DNA of 64,000 nt, from contig JANJXV010001732.1 of NCBI GenBank assembly GCA_024803745.1, positions 18,628 to 82,627 on the forward strand, written 5' to 3'. The stretch is from Megascapheus bottae (lineage: Eukaryota; Chordata; Mammalia; Rodentia; Geomyidae). The notes beneath the pieces are model-generated. The model saw only the letters and a list, made by a program, of their open reading frames with translations, was not told the DNA's origin and did no database searches. This document shows, piece after piece, positions 52,290 through 63,379 of the stretch. Positions within the stretch are counted from its first letter, which is position 1. Each line of letters opens with the position of its first letter. The position numbers were made by a program, and so were the translations under genes.

Positions 52290-53100
52290 AGTGTCAGGCC
52301 AGGCCAACTGGATGACAGCCACCTGCCAATTCTCTTGCCCTTCCTGGTCCCCTGCATCTGCAGTGATGTCAGGGCCACATCTTCCTGCAAAACTAGTTAC
52401 AAATGTACACTGATCCTTTCTTGATGTTTTTTTTTCTTATCACTTTTTCCTCTTAATTTGCAGGAGGCCTCAATGATTAGCATTTGTCTAAACAATACAG
52501 CTTCTCCTGGTATCTCTGAGGAAGTGTTGCTGATAACTTTTCAGTGATGTCACTTTTTGCAAAAGCACAATTCCAAAGGACCCCTCCTCCCCCATCCTGG
52601 GCATTATTCCGGGAAGCACCTGAGTGACTCAAGTGACCCACGGCTATGACACATTCCTCTGAGTGCAAATTGAAAAGTAAATCAGAAACCTCATTTCCAA
52701 GCCTGGGCTTCCAAAAACAGTGTGGTATTGAGGTGCTTGATGGAAATGGGAAGGCAGAAGTAGTTTTGTACTGATGCTGAAGAGCCCAATTCCGTCTAGG
52801 ACCTCTTCTGCTTCTGTTAAGAAATCATATTCTCGCAGCAAATGAAGTATTTGAGGGGGTGTTACCAAGATCCTGATGGTAACATTTATTAAATTTCTTC
52901 TTAGAGTTGGTATTGCAGTCCTGAGCGTCTGCCTTAGCCAGCCTTCTGTTACGGTCGCAAAATACTTGGTAAAATGATGTAAAGGAGGAAATGGCTTGGT
53001 CCTTGGTGTTGGGCCTGAGAGGAGGCTGAACATAAATCTTAGTTGGGAGAATGTGGCAGGACAATGCCACTTACCTTGTGGAAGCTGGGAAGCAGAGAGA
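52290..53100. other. Unassigned sequence with a 129-codon open frame
   Basis: The minus strand 53033-52644 is open for 129 codons, no domain recognised. The neighbouring old repeat starts at about 53105, and part of this stretch may belong to it. Confidence 0.3.
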
Positions 53101-53104
53101 AAGA

Positions 53105-53345
53105 GAAGTCCACTGATCTGTGGTGTGAGTTCTTCCTGTGGTTGGGGAGGGGAGAACAGGTAAGGTGACTGGTTCCAGGTTGATTTTCCTTACAGCAGTC
53201 CCAGTTACATTCTCATTGGTTCTGAATAGCTTGTATAAGCAACTTCCATCCAATCACCATGGCAGAGAGAAAGAGATGCTTTGATTGGCTGGCCCAGAGT
53301 GACACACCCATCCTGGGTCCAATCCATCCCTCCAAACCGTGAAAA
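53105..53345 (-). mobile_element. CCAAT-rich old interspersed repeat, copy 1
   Basis: The minus strand reads GGCCAGCCAATCAAAGC, then GGTGATTGGATGG and CCAATGAGAATGTAAC. The same order appears on plus at 58760-58860 and in part at 57285-57330. Probably an ancient mammalian medium-reiterated repeat; family not assigned. Confidence 0.5.
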
Positions 53346-53419
53346 CATGGGCCTGGTTGCCTAGAGAAAGAAGAGAAGCTGGCTACTTTGCAGCAAGGTC
53401 AGTGTTGCTTCTGGAGGCT

Positions 53420-54170
53420 CTGTCAGGTTGCATTCAGTCTATCAGCAATCCCAGGTAACTTCACCTGCGGAGAAGCCTTACCTTTCTCCATCTCTGATGA
53501 TGGAGATGGCGACGCCATGACGAGCCACAGAATCCCACCTCCTACGATGCAGTAAGCCCAGGCTTGTTTTGGCCCCAGGATAATGGAAACACGGGGTATT
53601 TGCAAACTCCTCTCTAGAGAGGTTACAAAACACAGAAGAAAATTAACAGTACCATCAAGTAATCATGTTGCACACTGGACTTTTAAAAAATGCACTCCTT
53701 CCTTTTGATCTTGTTCTAATGGATAATACCCATGGTATTTGCCTCGACCTAAATCTCTCACAAGCTTGCTAGGCAGGAAACCTGCACCAACCGTGAACAA
53801 CAGCTGAGAATATCAAATGTAAGGGCCCAATTATCTCTGTTTCTTGATATTTCACCTCCCCCTCCCCAATCCAGGGAAGCAAGGGAGGGTTGCATATTCA
53901 TAGATTCCTCATGCAAGCAGCTGGTTAAAATTCCACTCACTTTGCTGTGGAGGAATTTAGGGACTCTGGGGAGGCCTCTTGAAGTTGATGGATAGTGAAA
54001 TGTCCTCTTCAGGGGCTGTTCGGTTCCTCCTACTGTGGGCCTCTGGATTCCAGGCGCAGATGGGTGCCCCGGGGCTGAGCTATGTGAGGAGCTGAAAGTG
54101 TGGCTATTGATTGGGAAGGTCAGAGCCTGTGATTGCTTGCTGCAGAACTGCTTAAAAGTAGATTCCCCCC
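53420..54170. other. Unassigned unique sequence
   Basis: No repeat, exon or RNA gene recognised. Confidence 0.4.
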
Positions 54171-54188
54171 CACACCATTCAGGAATTT

Positions 54189-54381
54189 TTTTTTTGCCAG
54201 TCCTGGGCTTGAGCTCAGGGCCTGAGCACTGTCCTTGGACTTTCTCAAGGCTAGAGCTCTACCACTTGAGCTTCAGCACCACTTCTGGCTTTTATTTTCT
54301 ATGTATGTGGTGCCGAGGAATCAAACCCGGGTCTTTGTGCATGCTAGGCAAGCACTCTACCACTGGGCCAAACTCTCGGCC
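54189..54381 (-). mobile_element. SINE type A with TSD
   Basis: Minus-strand full dimer. Exact 14-bp duplication CCATTCAGGAATTT at 54175-54188 and 54382-54395. Confidence 0.96.
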
Positions 54382-54395
54382 CCATTCAGGAATTT

Positions 54396-54605
54396 AATAT
54401 CTATAATTACATATATAACTTATCTTTATCATATGTATATATATGATAGCCACTATAGCATATATCATATGACCTTAGAAGAAATGCATGCTGTACATTG
54501 GGTGTATATCATACATATGATATGTGTCTTATGTGCATATATAGTATATATATAAGATACATGTGATGTGCTGAGATATATAGGATATGTGTGAGATATA
54601 TATTT
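54396..54605. repeat. AT-rich block
   Basis: Degenerate ATATGATA/TATATA units. The open frames here are low-complexity. Confidence 0.85.
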
Positions 54606-54639
54606 CTTTTTTCTATTGTTATAAATCTTGAGAAACAGA

Positions 54640-55170
54640 GAAGCCACATTTTGAGCAGCTGAATTGGGATTCTTTATTGGAGAGCCAGGTCTTGTCACAA
54701 AGACTTGTAGCCCCTCAAATATACTTAACACTGTCAGAAAACTGAGCCATGAGAGCAGGGGAGGAAAGGAAGAATAGAAAAACAATACCGACAAGCCAGA
54801 TCAACCCCAAAGGAGAGCTGAAGTAGGATGCCGTGGTGACTGGAGAAGCGCCAGGAGCCAGGAGACACAGGACATAAGGCTTGGTGTCAGGGCACCTTAA
54901 CTGGTCTTGGTCAAAGTAGTGTCAGGAGCAGGGTCACAGGAAACTCAAGAGTCTCTCAAGTTCAAGGCATAGGACTGACAGGTCCACTCACCTGTCATCC
55001 AGGTCTCCACCCCAGTCTCTAGGAATTCAGGCAGGCCTCTCCCCTAGGAGGTAGGATATCACCTTCCTCCACCATGAAGATAAGATGGCATCAATTAAAC
55101 CCAATTCCCTGTCTACTATATGGCCAAGATGGCCCCGACTGGACCCAGCCTCCCCATTTCATTATATATG
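54640..55170 (-). other. Possible LTR-like or other old repeat
   Basis: It has a TTTATT (AATAAA on minus) at 54672 and a GCCATCTTG element (minus) near 55125. No defined ends or internal genes are visible. Very tentative. Confidence 0.15.
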
Positions 55171-55224
55171 TATATCTCACATACATACTTATATAAACAC
55201 ATTTATACACACCTATCCTATATC

Positions 55225-55335
55225 CTATATATAACAATACCTTTTATCTGCTTATTAATGGCTGTAGATTGCAATGATTCATGTAACCACTTTCTTACTC
55301 TCGATAAGTATGTAGATTGCTCCTGATGTAAATGC
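55225..55335 (-). mobile_element. Possible old LINE-1 fragment
   Basis: TATTAATGGCTGTAGATTGC, CATGTAACCACTTTCTTACTC and GTATGTAGATTGCTCCTGATG parallel the reverse complement of the ancient L1 3' end. Confidence 0.4.
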
Positions 55336-55339
55336 AATT

Positions 55340-57250
55340 AAAAAAAAAACCACCTTAGATGTGGAATACAAACTCAGACAACAGGAACATTTTTTTTCCC
55401 CTTAGGAGAGCTGATTTGCCTAGTCATACCGAACCTTCACAATTGCAATCTGTTTTTAAATACTAGTGCTTTGTGCATAGCAATTATCTAATTGTTGAAT
55501 GAATAAGTAGATGAATAAGTAGTCATTGCACTTTCAGTGTTTGATAAGGCTACTGGCCCACGAAAATCATTCAACATGTGTTTGTAGAATGAATGAGTGA
55601 ACTCAGGCAAAAAATATTAAAAATAGTCATTCATGTCTGAGATATGATAGAGATGATTCTAGAATATAATTTACTTCTCCCCCCCCACCCTGCCCTTGCA
55701 AGCAGCCAAGCCCAATTACATACAAATACTACCCAAAGTGAAGGCTAACATCATACTTTGCTCTCAGTAAGGTTTCAGGAAATTAATTGCTCCATTTCTT
55801 AAAGACTTTTTTTTCTGTACCATAATTAAAGGGGGAAAAAACTATCCACCATAGCAATTATCTATAATTACTAATGAAAACAGGTATCTTAAATGGCTTT
55901 TCAAGTTGAAACATGAATGGTTCATTATCATAGCAGGCAACTCCCAGTATCCAATTTTCAATGGGATGTGGAGAAGCAAACAGAATGTGGAGAATTGAGG
56001 GGGGGGGTGTACAAAGGAAATGGAAGCATTCTGGATGCTGTTCCTTAGAAGAAACTTGGCAGAGGGGCAGAGGTTGACAAGCATTAAAATAAGAAGCCGA
56101 GAGCTCCTTGGGAATGTAGAATACTGTGTCATTGAGAAAAGTACAAAACAGTAGCAGCAGAGAGGAATAAAAGCCTTTTACTCCCAACACTCCAGCTCTT
56201 GATTTCTGTGAATTTGTGAAAATAAAAGACAGGCCAGATGTTAGACAAAAACAAAATCTAAGCACTAAAAATTAGAGATCTGTGGGATGGGAGGTATGTC
56301 TAAAGTGGGAGAGCGCCCTTCTTTGAGTGCAAAAGAAATTGGTGCCATTTCCTGATGCAATGCATTCTGGGAGGTATAATTTAGGAGCTAATACACAAAG
56401 CAAAAAAAAAAAGATGATGGAACTTGGCTTGGCCAGGCTGTCTAGGACACACGTCCACGTGTTTGGGTGATGGACATTTTTATTTGTATGGAGGAGGCAT
56501 TGCAATCCCTGCATCTTAGTTATGGTTGAAAACAGTTGGAATCAATACTTCCTCTTATTTTGTCCTTTAAACATACCCTGGAGTAATCTAGAGGATTTAG
56601 TGTGTCATATCCATCCCATTAATGATAAAGCTAGTTAGCACTTGGCCCCGGCCCTTGTTATGATTTCTGCAAAATCCAAGTCCCAGAAAGCTGTTCTGTG
56701 TGAAGCGTTTCCATGGTCCTTTTCCCCCTGGGAAATTCACTCTGGAAATGGACAGTCTCATAGCAGATAAATTTGATTAGCTGAGTTCATCCCCTCTTTC
56801 CTTAAAGCCTTTTGGGTCACAGGACTCCTTTTATACTTAAGAACTATTAACATCCCACCAAACTCATAATCTCTGGAGCTTTTTTCTATTTTTTTTAAGC
56901 AGAGAAGCATTGGTTCATAGTTTCTAGTTTTCCCCATCAAATTGTAAGTTCTTATCAGCATGGGGAAAAAAAGTCCAAGAGAAACGGAGCCAAAGGACAA
57001 TAGTTTCTTGGTTTACCCAATGTATGCGCTTTATGAATTAATCCTTCTCTTCCCTGGCAGGGGAACCTGGTGATTTTCCCAGTTACTGTTCAGAAAGCAT
57101 AAGACACCCTGTTTCAGATTTCTCCCCGAGAAGGAATCACGTGTAATCCATACTTACACTGTAACTTTTTACGTGCTAAATTGGGCGGCCTTACTCTTAA
57201 GGAAGATGTGCACCCCAAGACTGACATGTCATGCCACCCCAGTCCTCTAG
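55340..57250. other. Unassigned sequence
   Basis: No gene. ATGCATTCTGGGA at 56360-56372 resembles, in reverse, the core of the ZNF143/STAF motif. The 135- and 96-codon minus-strand frames near 55842-56265 have no recognised domain. Confidence 0.35.
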
Positions 57251-57259
57251 TTCCAAAAG

Positions 57260-57420
57260 TTGGTTTTCTACTTAAGCCAGGCCAATCAGAGCACTCCTCT
57301 GGCAATTCCCTAGAATTTCTGCTAGAGAAGAAAGCATTGCATATCACAAAGCTGAATGAAGAATGGTGACTGGGATCCCCGGGGGACCCCAAACATTTCC
57401 CTCCACTTGGAGAAAGCCTG
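57260..57420 (+). mobile_element. CCAAT-rich old interspersed repeat, copy 3 (partial)
   Basis: TTAAGCCAGGCCAATCAGAGC and GGCAATTCCCTAGAATTTC share the CCAAT-rich part with copies at 53105 and 58725. Boundaries uncertain. Confidence 0.4.
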
Positions 57421-57424
57421 TGCG

Positions 57425-58460
57425 GAACATGAACATAAGTCCAGGCCACTCCATCTAAGAGATGGAGAGACACAGTGCTCACACCCACAATTTCATCCTT
57501 GGATCCATTCCTGCCTCAAACCAGTCCTCTTTTTATTTTTGTCAGATACACTAGCCAATCCATCTGCACCTCACTTTTTTCCCCTCCTTGAGCGAATTTG
57601 AAAAAAAAAAAACAACTAATAAATGACCACACATATCCGGCACCTCTTTCTTGCTGCTACATTCTAAAAGAACTCTTCACTGTTATCTACCATGTTGTCT
57701 ATTCCTGGGGTTGGTGCTAGGCACTTCTTTCTGTCATCCCATCACACAGCATAGGGGCCCCCTCGGGTTCCCTGCCTGAACAAGCCTCATCATGTAATGG
57801 AACCCACATAGATTCCAACATCCCATGAGTTCCGACAATCCCCAACTCCCCACAGCTCATCGTTGCTGGGATTGCTGAGTTCTGAATCTGAGCACTTGTC
57901 TGCTTGGTTTGCAGACTTCAGCACAAACCTTAAACAAGTGTCTCAGAAGTGATATAAAAAGCTTTCTTTGCAGCGGGTATCAGTGGGAAAAGGAGAGGCT
58001 CCTGTCCACAGTGTGCCTGCTCTGCCAGAACGCTCAGCAGCAGAGTCACTGTCTGACAAGAGCAGGACGAGAAAGTGTTAGAAGTCTGTCTGGGTGTGAG
58101 GCCGTCTTCAGTGGAATGAAGACATGCAGAAGGGAATGGAGAAAATGGTTGGTTCCGTCCATGGCATTCATGAACCTGTCGGATATTACAGGACTAGAAG
58201 AACTCTGCCAAGGAGTTCACTTATCATTGCAGATTTTTTTTCCTCCTCTTGTATATGTATGATATTCAAAGAGAGGATGTTAGGAGAAAAACGACACCAA
58301 AACAATGCTATTTATTTCTTTTGTGTGGGTATAGATCAAGCCTTCTTTTTTTCTCTCTTATTTCAGTTTTTATATACGTGGATGATATTTTCTTTGCAAC
58401 AGGCTTGAGTTTGCCTAGTCTAGTCTTAACTATTCTGAAAATACTTTTATGTTATAATTG
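57425..58460. other. Unassigned sequence
   Basis: No gene or clear repeat. The 117-codon plus frame at 57909-58262 has no recognised domain. Confidence 0.35.
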
Positions 58461-58462
58461 AT

Positions 58463-58530
58463 AGAGAAAAGAGAGACAGGAAGGAAAGGAAAGGAAGGAA
58501 GGAAGGAAAAAAAGGAAAGAAAGATCAAGA
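58463..58530. repeat. Purine tract (GGAA)n
   Basis: GGAAGGAAGG and AAAGGAAAG units on plus. Confidence 0.9.
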
Positions 58531-58724
58531 TTTTTAACTCTATATCCCCATACTTTAGCAAGAGATGTGGAACAATAATGTTTGGTAGGGAAAATTATTT
58601 TTTTAACTAGCCGTTTCTCAAATTCTGTTCCTATTTTGAGAGTCCCTGGAAGCTGTTTAGCCTCGCCTAACTACTTAGTGTACTGAAAGAGTGATCATTT
58701 TGTGGAGGTCATTTCCCTACCCCT

Positions 58725-59065
58725 CTTTCTATCTGACACTATGTTTATGGACTATGACTCAGCCCAGCCAATCAACAGCTTCTAACCCTTCTCTGGTGTA
58801 GGTGATTGGTTCAAGGGTAGATGAGTGACATAAGCCCATCCAATCATAGTGAATCTTGGATATTTGGTGAGGACCATGGAGTGTACAGTGCTTTTCTCTG
58901 GGACTCTACAATGATGGAAACCACTGTGCAGACATGGATAAGAGAACTGCAGAGAAACAGAGCTGCAAAACAGTAAACTCAACTCTGTTTTGGCTCTCTG
59001 TAGCAAACCACACTTGAAATCCATCCTAATTCTGGACTTTTCTGTTGTCCAAGTCAGTAAATACA
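58725..59065 (+). mobile_element. CCAAT-rich old interspersed repeat, copy 2
   Basis: CCCAGCCAATCAACAGC, GTGATTGGTTCAAGGG, GAGTGACATAAGCCCATCC, AATCATAGTGAATCTTGG, then GGACTTTTCTGTTGTCCAAG and AGTAAATACAC near the end. The 3' end runs into a (CA)n run at 59064-59086. Confidence 0.55.
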
Positions 59066-59086
59066 CACGCACACACACGCACACTC
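59064..59086. repeat. Short (CA)n run
   Basis: CACACGCACACACACGCACAC at the 3' end of the old repeat. Confidence 0.8.
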
Positions 59087-59299
59087 ATTCTCTTGTTCAT
59101 TTTATAGCCAATTGGAGTTTACTTTTTCATTCCTTGGAAGTCATGTAGGTAGAGTCCTACTTTCTTCCTCATGAACTTTTCTCCAGTGAGAGTTAACGCT
59201 TCAAAATTAAGTCAGTCCTTCCAGGTGGTGTGATTGACTTTAGCTGAAAGTGCAGGCTGCCTTTTGATCTTCTGGGAATTCTCCTTTCCTTTCCTGTAA

Positions 59300-59420
59300 T
59301 CTGATCTGTCAGCATTTATTGAACGCTCACTTTGTTCTGAACCACAAAGCCAGATGCCCTGAGATGTCCCAGTAATAAGGGAGATTCCATCTCTAAGGTG
59401 CTGGCCGATAGCAAAAACAG
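59300..59420 (+). mobile_element. Possible L2 fragment
   Basis: TCAGCATTTATTGAACGCTC and TTTGTTCTGAACCACAAAGCC recall the L2 3' end ('catttattgagcacctactatgtgccaggcac'). Confidence 0.45.
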
Positions 59421-59654
59421 AAGGAAAGCCTGAGCCATGGCTTAGGAAAGGAAGGTTTCTCCGGCTCCAACTGAACTGTGTGTCTTCTTGGGTCATCCAT
59501 GTCCTTCTCTGAGCTTTTGCTTCTCACCTACAACATTCACCACTTACCTGGCTGACAATTCTTCAAGATCCTCCCCAGTGTATGCCTGCTGCCTCACTGC
59601 ACATTTACAAATTATGGAAATGTTCTCGGTGTTGTCTGTGTTTGGACTACAGAG

Positions 59655-59800
59655 CCTCAGGCTTCCTAAGGCAGCCAACATTGGTTAAGAGTTGTGTTCT
59701 AGCAGTTGAAGATGTAACAGTGAATAGAAATAGTGGCAAACATAATCCCTCAGAGTTTATATTCTGGTGGGGGACTCAGATCATGTACTGATGATAAGAG
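59655..59800 (+). mobile_element. L2 3' fragment
   Basis: TAGCAGTTGAAGATGTAACAGTG, AAACATAATCCCTCAGAG and TTATATTCTGGTGGGGGACTC follow the L2 3' end. Confidence 0.6.
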
Positions 59801-59804
59801 ATAC

Positions 59805-60180
59805 AGATCCATTTTCACAGCTTGCAGACTCTATATTGGACATGTCTGTCTTGGAATTGCCTTGTTATTGGTAACACCCAGATCAATGCCCAACGCACTG
59901 CTGCAGCCTTTTACAGACATGCATGTAGTTCTGCTGGGCCGGGCTGAGGTTCAAGAGGGAGGCGTTAGTCTCCATGTTCTACCAGTTTTACTACTCCACA
60001 CTTGAATGTCCATTTGTTTTTATGTTGTTAAAAAGTTTTATTTGTAGATTTCAAACAAATGATAAGATCACCGTGTGCAATCATTTTACCAAAAAAAAAA
60101 ATGGTCTCTTGGAAACAAATTATGAAAACATATATCTCGAGGCATAGTATTTTTTAAAAAAGTATATGGTTTTTTGGTTA
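59805..60180. other. Unassigned unique sequence
   Basis: No repeat, exon or RNA gene recognised; AT-rich toward the right. Confidence 0.4.
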
Positions 60181-60184
60181 CTTG

Positions 60185-60440
60185 TCTTGTTCTTTGATGC
60201 CAGTATTAGAGCTTGAACTCAGTCACACATTCTCTCCAAGGTTTGTTTGCTGGTTTTTGGTGGATGGAGGAGGCTCAGGGTTGGTGCTCAACTACTCCAG
60301 CTGTGCCCCTAATTGCAACTTTTTATTGCTTAATTGGAGAAAAGACTTTCTTGGATTTGTCTGCCCAGGCTGGATTTGAACGTGGAACCTCAGATCTCAG
60401 CCTCCTAAGCTTCTCAAAGTCCAGGAGGGAGTCACGGACA
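60185..60440 (-). mobile_element. SINE type B, diverged
   Basis: Minus-strand copy: right unit 60195-60305 with a G-rich insertion, linker GCTTAATTGGAGAAAAGAC at 60329-60347, head TCTCAGCCTCCTAAGCTTC at 60395-60413. Confidence 0.75.
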
Positions 60441-60444
60441 CTCG

Positions 60445-61378
60445 CCTTTCATCCTTTTCTTTGCCCACCCTTAGACACATGTGACCGGACTGTGATGCTC
60501 GCCTTCCCTGTGTTTTCTGTCCATGAGCTTACTGTTTCAAGTTTCCCTGACACAGTGCTGAAATGCAAGATAAGCTTCGTTCAGCCCTGAGTTATGTGGC
60601 TGCCAACCACAGTTCAACGTTCATGAATCACAGTGTATTAGATAAAAGGTCTTTAAAGAGCAACACACAATAAACAAGGTTATGTATTGATTGGCTGAAC
60701 AAAATTCTGCAGCCAGGGGCAGGGAGGGAATCCTCCTACAAGGAATGGCTCAGGACTGGCTTACTGAGAGTTTGTGAAGTCCTGTACAGAACACTCAGAA
60801 GAGGCAGCCACTCGGCGTGCCAGCCTGTGTTAAGAGGGAAAGCAAAGCAGGACAAACGAAGGATGGCCGTGCTTAAAAGGGTGCTGTGTGCGTTGCTCTT
60901 TGTGTTTAGTTGCTGCTGGTGACTGGTCTGGCAGAGCAGGAGGGAAGTGGGTTGCAGTGGGAGAGGAGATAAGGTTGAGGAAATATTGGGGGCCATGCCC
61001 AGTAGGGCTTTGTGGTTTCCTGGGGATCAGGCTTTGTTCTGATTGCAATGGGAGCTGGTCATTGGAGAGGAGATGCATGGTGTGTCTGTTGTTTTTTTTT
61101 TCCCAAAGTCTTTCCAGCCATGGTGTGGTAGACAGGACAAGAGCCAAGAGATGGAGGCAGAGGGGGGAGATAGAGATAGGGGGACAGAGTGGGGAAGTCC
61201 ATAAGGAGGCAGTGGTGGAGGGGACACGGGCAGGGGGCTCATGGTGGATCTTTTGTCATTGGCCTACTGCCTGAGCAGAGGATGCTGGGAGTCTGAAAGG
61301 CTCTTGCTTACTGCAAAAGTCCTTGAACTTGAAGCAATCAATTATCCTCCAAGTTCTGTGAGTGCACCTTGGTCTGGT
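60445..61378. other. Unassigned sequence, purine-rich in part
   Basis: No gene recognised. 61130-61240 is G/A-rich. The 128-codon plus frame at 60888-61274 has no recognised domain. Confidence 0.35.
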
Positions 61379-61380
61379 GT

Positions 61381-61432
61381 TCTCTCTCTCTCTCTCTGTC
61401 TCTTCCTCTCTCCCTCCCTCCCTCCCTCTCCC
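61381..61432. repeat. (CT)n/(CCCT)n polypyrimidine
   Basis: CT dinucleotides passing to CTCCCTCC units. Confidence 0.92.
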
Positions 61433-61499
61433 TGTACCATGTTCCTCCTGAGAGGAAGCTATAAATAAACAAAGATCTGCTCTCATTGGGGAAACAGTG

Positions 61500-61760
61500 C
61501 TTGGAGCCGCCTTCCGGATACATTAATAATTACCCTCTTGTTGCCCCCAAATTAATCTTGTTAGGAGACAGCTTTGCCACCAGAAGGAGTCTAATCACCA
61601 GATAATCCCAGGGCTCAAATATCCTGTAATCACCAGTGAAGCTTTCTCATGGCCGTAGCGGTCACAAAGGGGGCAAAGGACCCCTCTGACACACACTTTC
61701 CCAGGCAAATCCATTGCAGTGATTTAGGGGAGACAGTGTTTGTTTTAAAATCTAAGGATC
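61500..61760. promoter_or_regulatory. Possible conserved non-coding element
   Basis: Repeat-free, dense in TAAT/ATTA and GATTA-type cores (CATTAATAATTACCC, AAATTAATCTTG, CTAATCACCAGATAATCCC, CTGTAATCACCAG). It recalls enhancer-like conserved elements. Inference from composition only. Confidence 0.3.
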
Positions 61761-61914
61761 TGAATTCTTCACGGACGGAGCCACGCTTGCATGTCATTTG
61801 GACAGATTGGATGCAAAGAACAAAAGAAAATTCAGATTCAAAGAGAAGGCATGAGAATCCAAGCCTCACTACTTCCTTAGAGGTCGTAGAGGAGGAGGAA
61901 GAAGTACTCGTGGA

Positions 61915-62000
61915 GTCTGTATTTCATTCATTCACTCATTCATTGTGTCTTAGACATCTACTATGTGTCAGGTGTCGTTTCGGCATTGTGCCGAAGGCCA
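61915..62000 (+). mobile_element. L2/MIR tail-like fragment
   Basis: TTCATTCATTCACTCATTC and CTACTATGTGTCAGGTGTCG resemble 'attcattcattcaacaaatatttattgagcacctactatgtgccaggcac'. Confidence 0.45.
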
Positions 62001-62114
62001 CGTGATTTGCTTCCCTGACAGATTTACAACCATTTAATTAAGATTCGAAGAATTGGTGCCCAGGGTGGAACACAAAACTCTGGAGTCAGGTGGTGTTCAA
62101 AACTTAACCCCGGT

Positions 62115-62309
62115 GGCCAAGTAGTAGTTGTGGGACTGTCCTTGGGTTTGAACTCAGGACCTGGGCCTTGAGACTCTTTGTGCTCAAGGTTACCACTGCA
62201 GCCACAAAGTAACATCTGGCTTTTTCCGTTGATGTGGTACTGAGTTATCAAACCCAGGGTTTCGTGCATGTTAGGCCAGCACTCTACCACCAGGCCACAT
62301 TCTCAGCCC
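62115..62309 (-). mobile_element. SINE type A, diverged
   Basis: Minus-strand dimer: right unit 62135-62215 with losses around the A box, ID-like unit 62220-62309 (GGTTTGATAACTC for the B box). Confidence 0.85.
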
Positions 62310-62402
62310 TTTCCTTTCCTTTCCTTTCCCTTCCTTTCCCTTCCCTTCCCTTCTCTTCCCTTCCCTTCCCTTCCCTTCCCTTCCCTTTCCTCCCCTTTCC
62401 TC
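62308..62402. repeat. (CCTTT)n/(CCCTT)n tract
   Basis: About 18 pentamer units. It lies at the 5' end of the SINE, not at its A tail, so it is not tail-derived. Confidence 0.96.
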
Positions 62403-62689
62403 AGTTTCCCCCTGCCATCCCCACCCACTAGTTCATAGGTCATTTTCCGCATAGTGTATACTGAATAGTATAGTTGGATTTGCTCATTCTCTCTCTCTCC
62501 CTTTTTACAATCCCTCTCTACTCCCCCCAGAAAAAAATGAAAGTAAAATCAAATACCAGTACCACCACTACCAATATCAACAACATGTTTCCATTTCCTT
62601 AAATAGTATTTCAATAAGTGTCTATAGTGTTCAGAGAAGTTACACCTTAGGGTTCCTCCTCTAAGGGTCTCAAGCTCTAGTCTATGTGT

Positions 62690-62704
62690 AAATGCCTCAG
62701 TCCT
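62690..62704. repeat. Target-site duplication of L1 (left)
   Basis: AAATGCCTCAGTCCT repeated exactly at 62895-62909. Confidence 0.96.
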
Positions 62705-62894
62705 ATTTGTATTTGGATATTTGAAATTTGATAGGGAAGGGGGGAAAACCAAGACGGGTAGGGGGTGTGGGGGGGGAGAGAAATGGGTACCAAGACATGT
62801 GAAAGGGTATCAATGTATGTGAATTAATGCACCTTCTATCTGGCAAATATCATGTAACCCTTTTACTAATTACAATAAAAAAATAAATAAATAA
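62705..62894 (+). mobile_element. LINE-1 3' UTR tail with TSD
   Basis: 190-bp, strongly 5'-truncated copy of the young L1 family: GGATATTTGAAATTTGATAGGG, G-rich tract (62732-62780), ACCTTCTATCTGGCAAATATC, AATTACAATAAAAAAATAAA tail. Exact 15-bp duplication. Confidence 0.96.
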
Positions 62895-62909
62895 AAATGC
62901 CTCAGTCCT

Positions 62910-63232
62910 TAGCAGTTTCTCATATCCATCTATGAAGATCTAGAGAAAATATGTGCCATTTTGGGTTTATTCTTATTCATCCTCATGTGCCCTTTGTTTT
63001 CCTGCCTTATAAGAGACTTAATCAAGCTTTCCTAGATTTAAATGAAGAACCGTTACTTTTCCTTCCATGGGATTTCTTTTCATTTTATTTTTTCTTTTAG
63101 CAAAGCTCCTCATTAGAAAATAAAGAGCTTGTATTTGAGAGTTAGGACTAACATTTGTCACTCTAGACCAAGTGCTGAGAAGCAACTTGTATTCAGGTAG
63201 AATATTCTAGTGGGTAGTAATAACTAAAAGTT
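62910..63232. other. Unassigned unique sequence
   Basis: No repeat, exon or RNA gene recognised. Confidence 0.4.
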
Positions 63233-63234
63233 AA

Positions 63235-63375
63235 GTACTTATTATAACTAAGCACACTGCTAACACTGAATGGTTGTTGTTTACTATTTAATCCTTACTA
63301 CCACCCTGGGGAATTTTCATTTGCTTGCTTAGCAGATGTGGAAATGGAGGCTCTTTGTGAATGAGTGGTGGAATA
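63235..63375 (-). mobile_element. MIR
   Basis: ACTATTTAATCCTTACTACCACCC, TGGGGAATTTTCATTTGC and AGCAGATGTGGAAATGGAGGC follow reverse MIR. Confidence 0.7.
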
Positions 63376-63379
63376 ACTT

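Noticed and set aside
52644..53033. 129-codon minus-strand frame
   Set aside because: No domain, and it lies against an old repeat that may extend into it.
61575..61590. CTCF site at GCCACCAGAAGGAG
   Set aside because: The A at the G/T position and the missing GGC make it a poor match.
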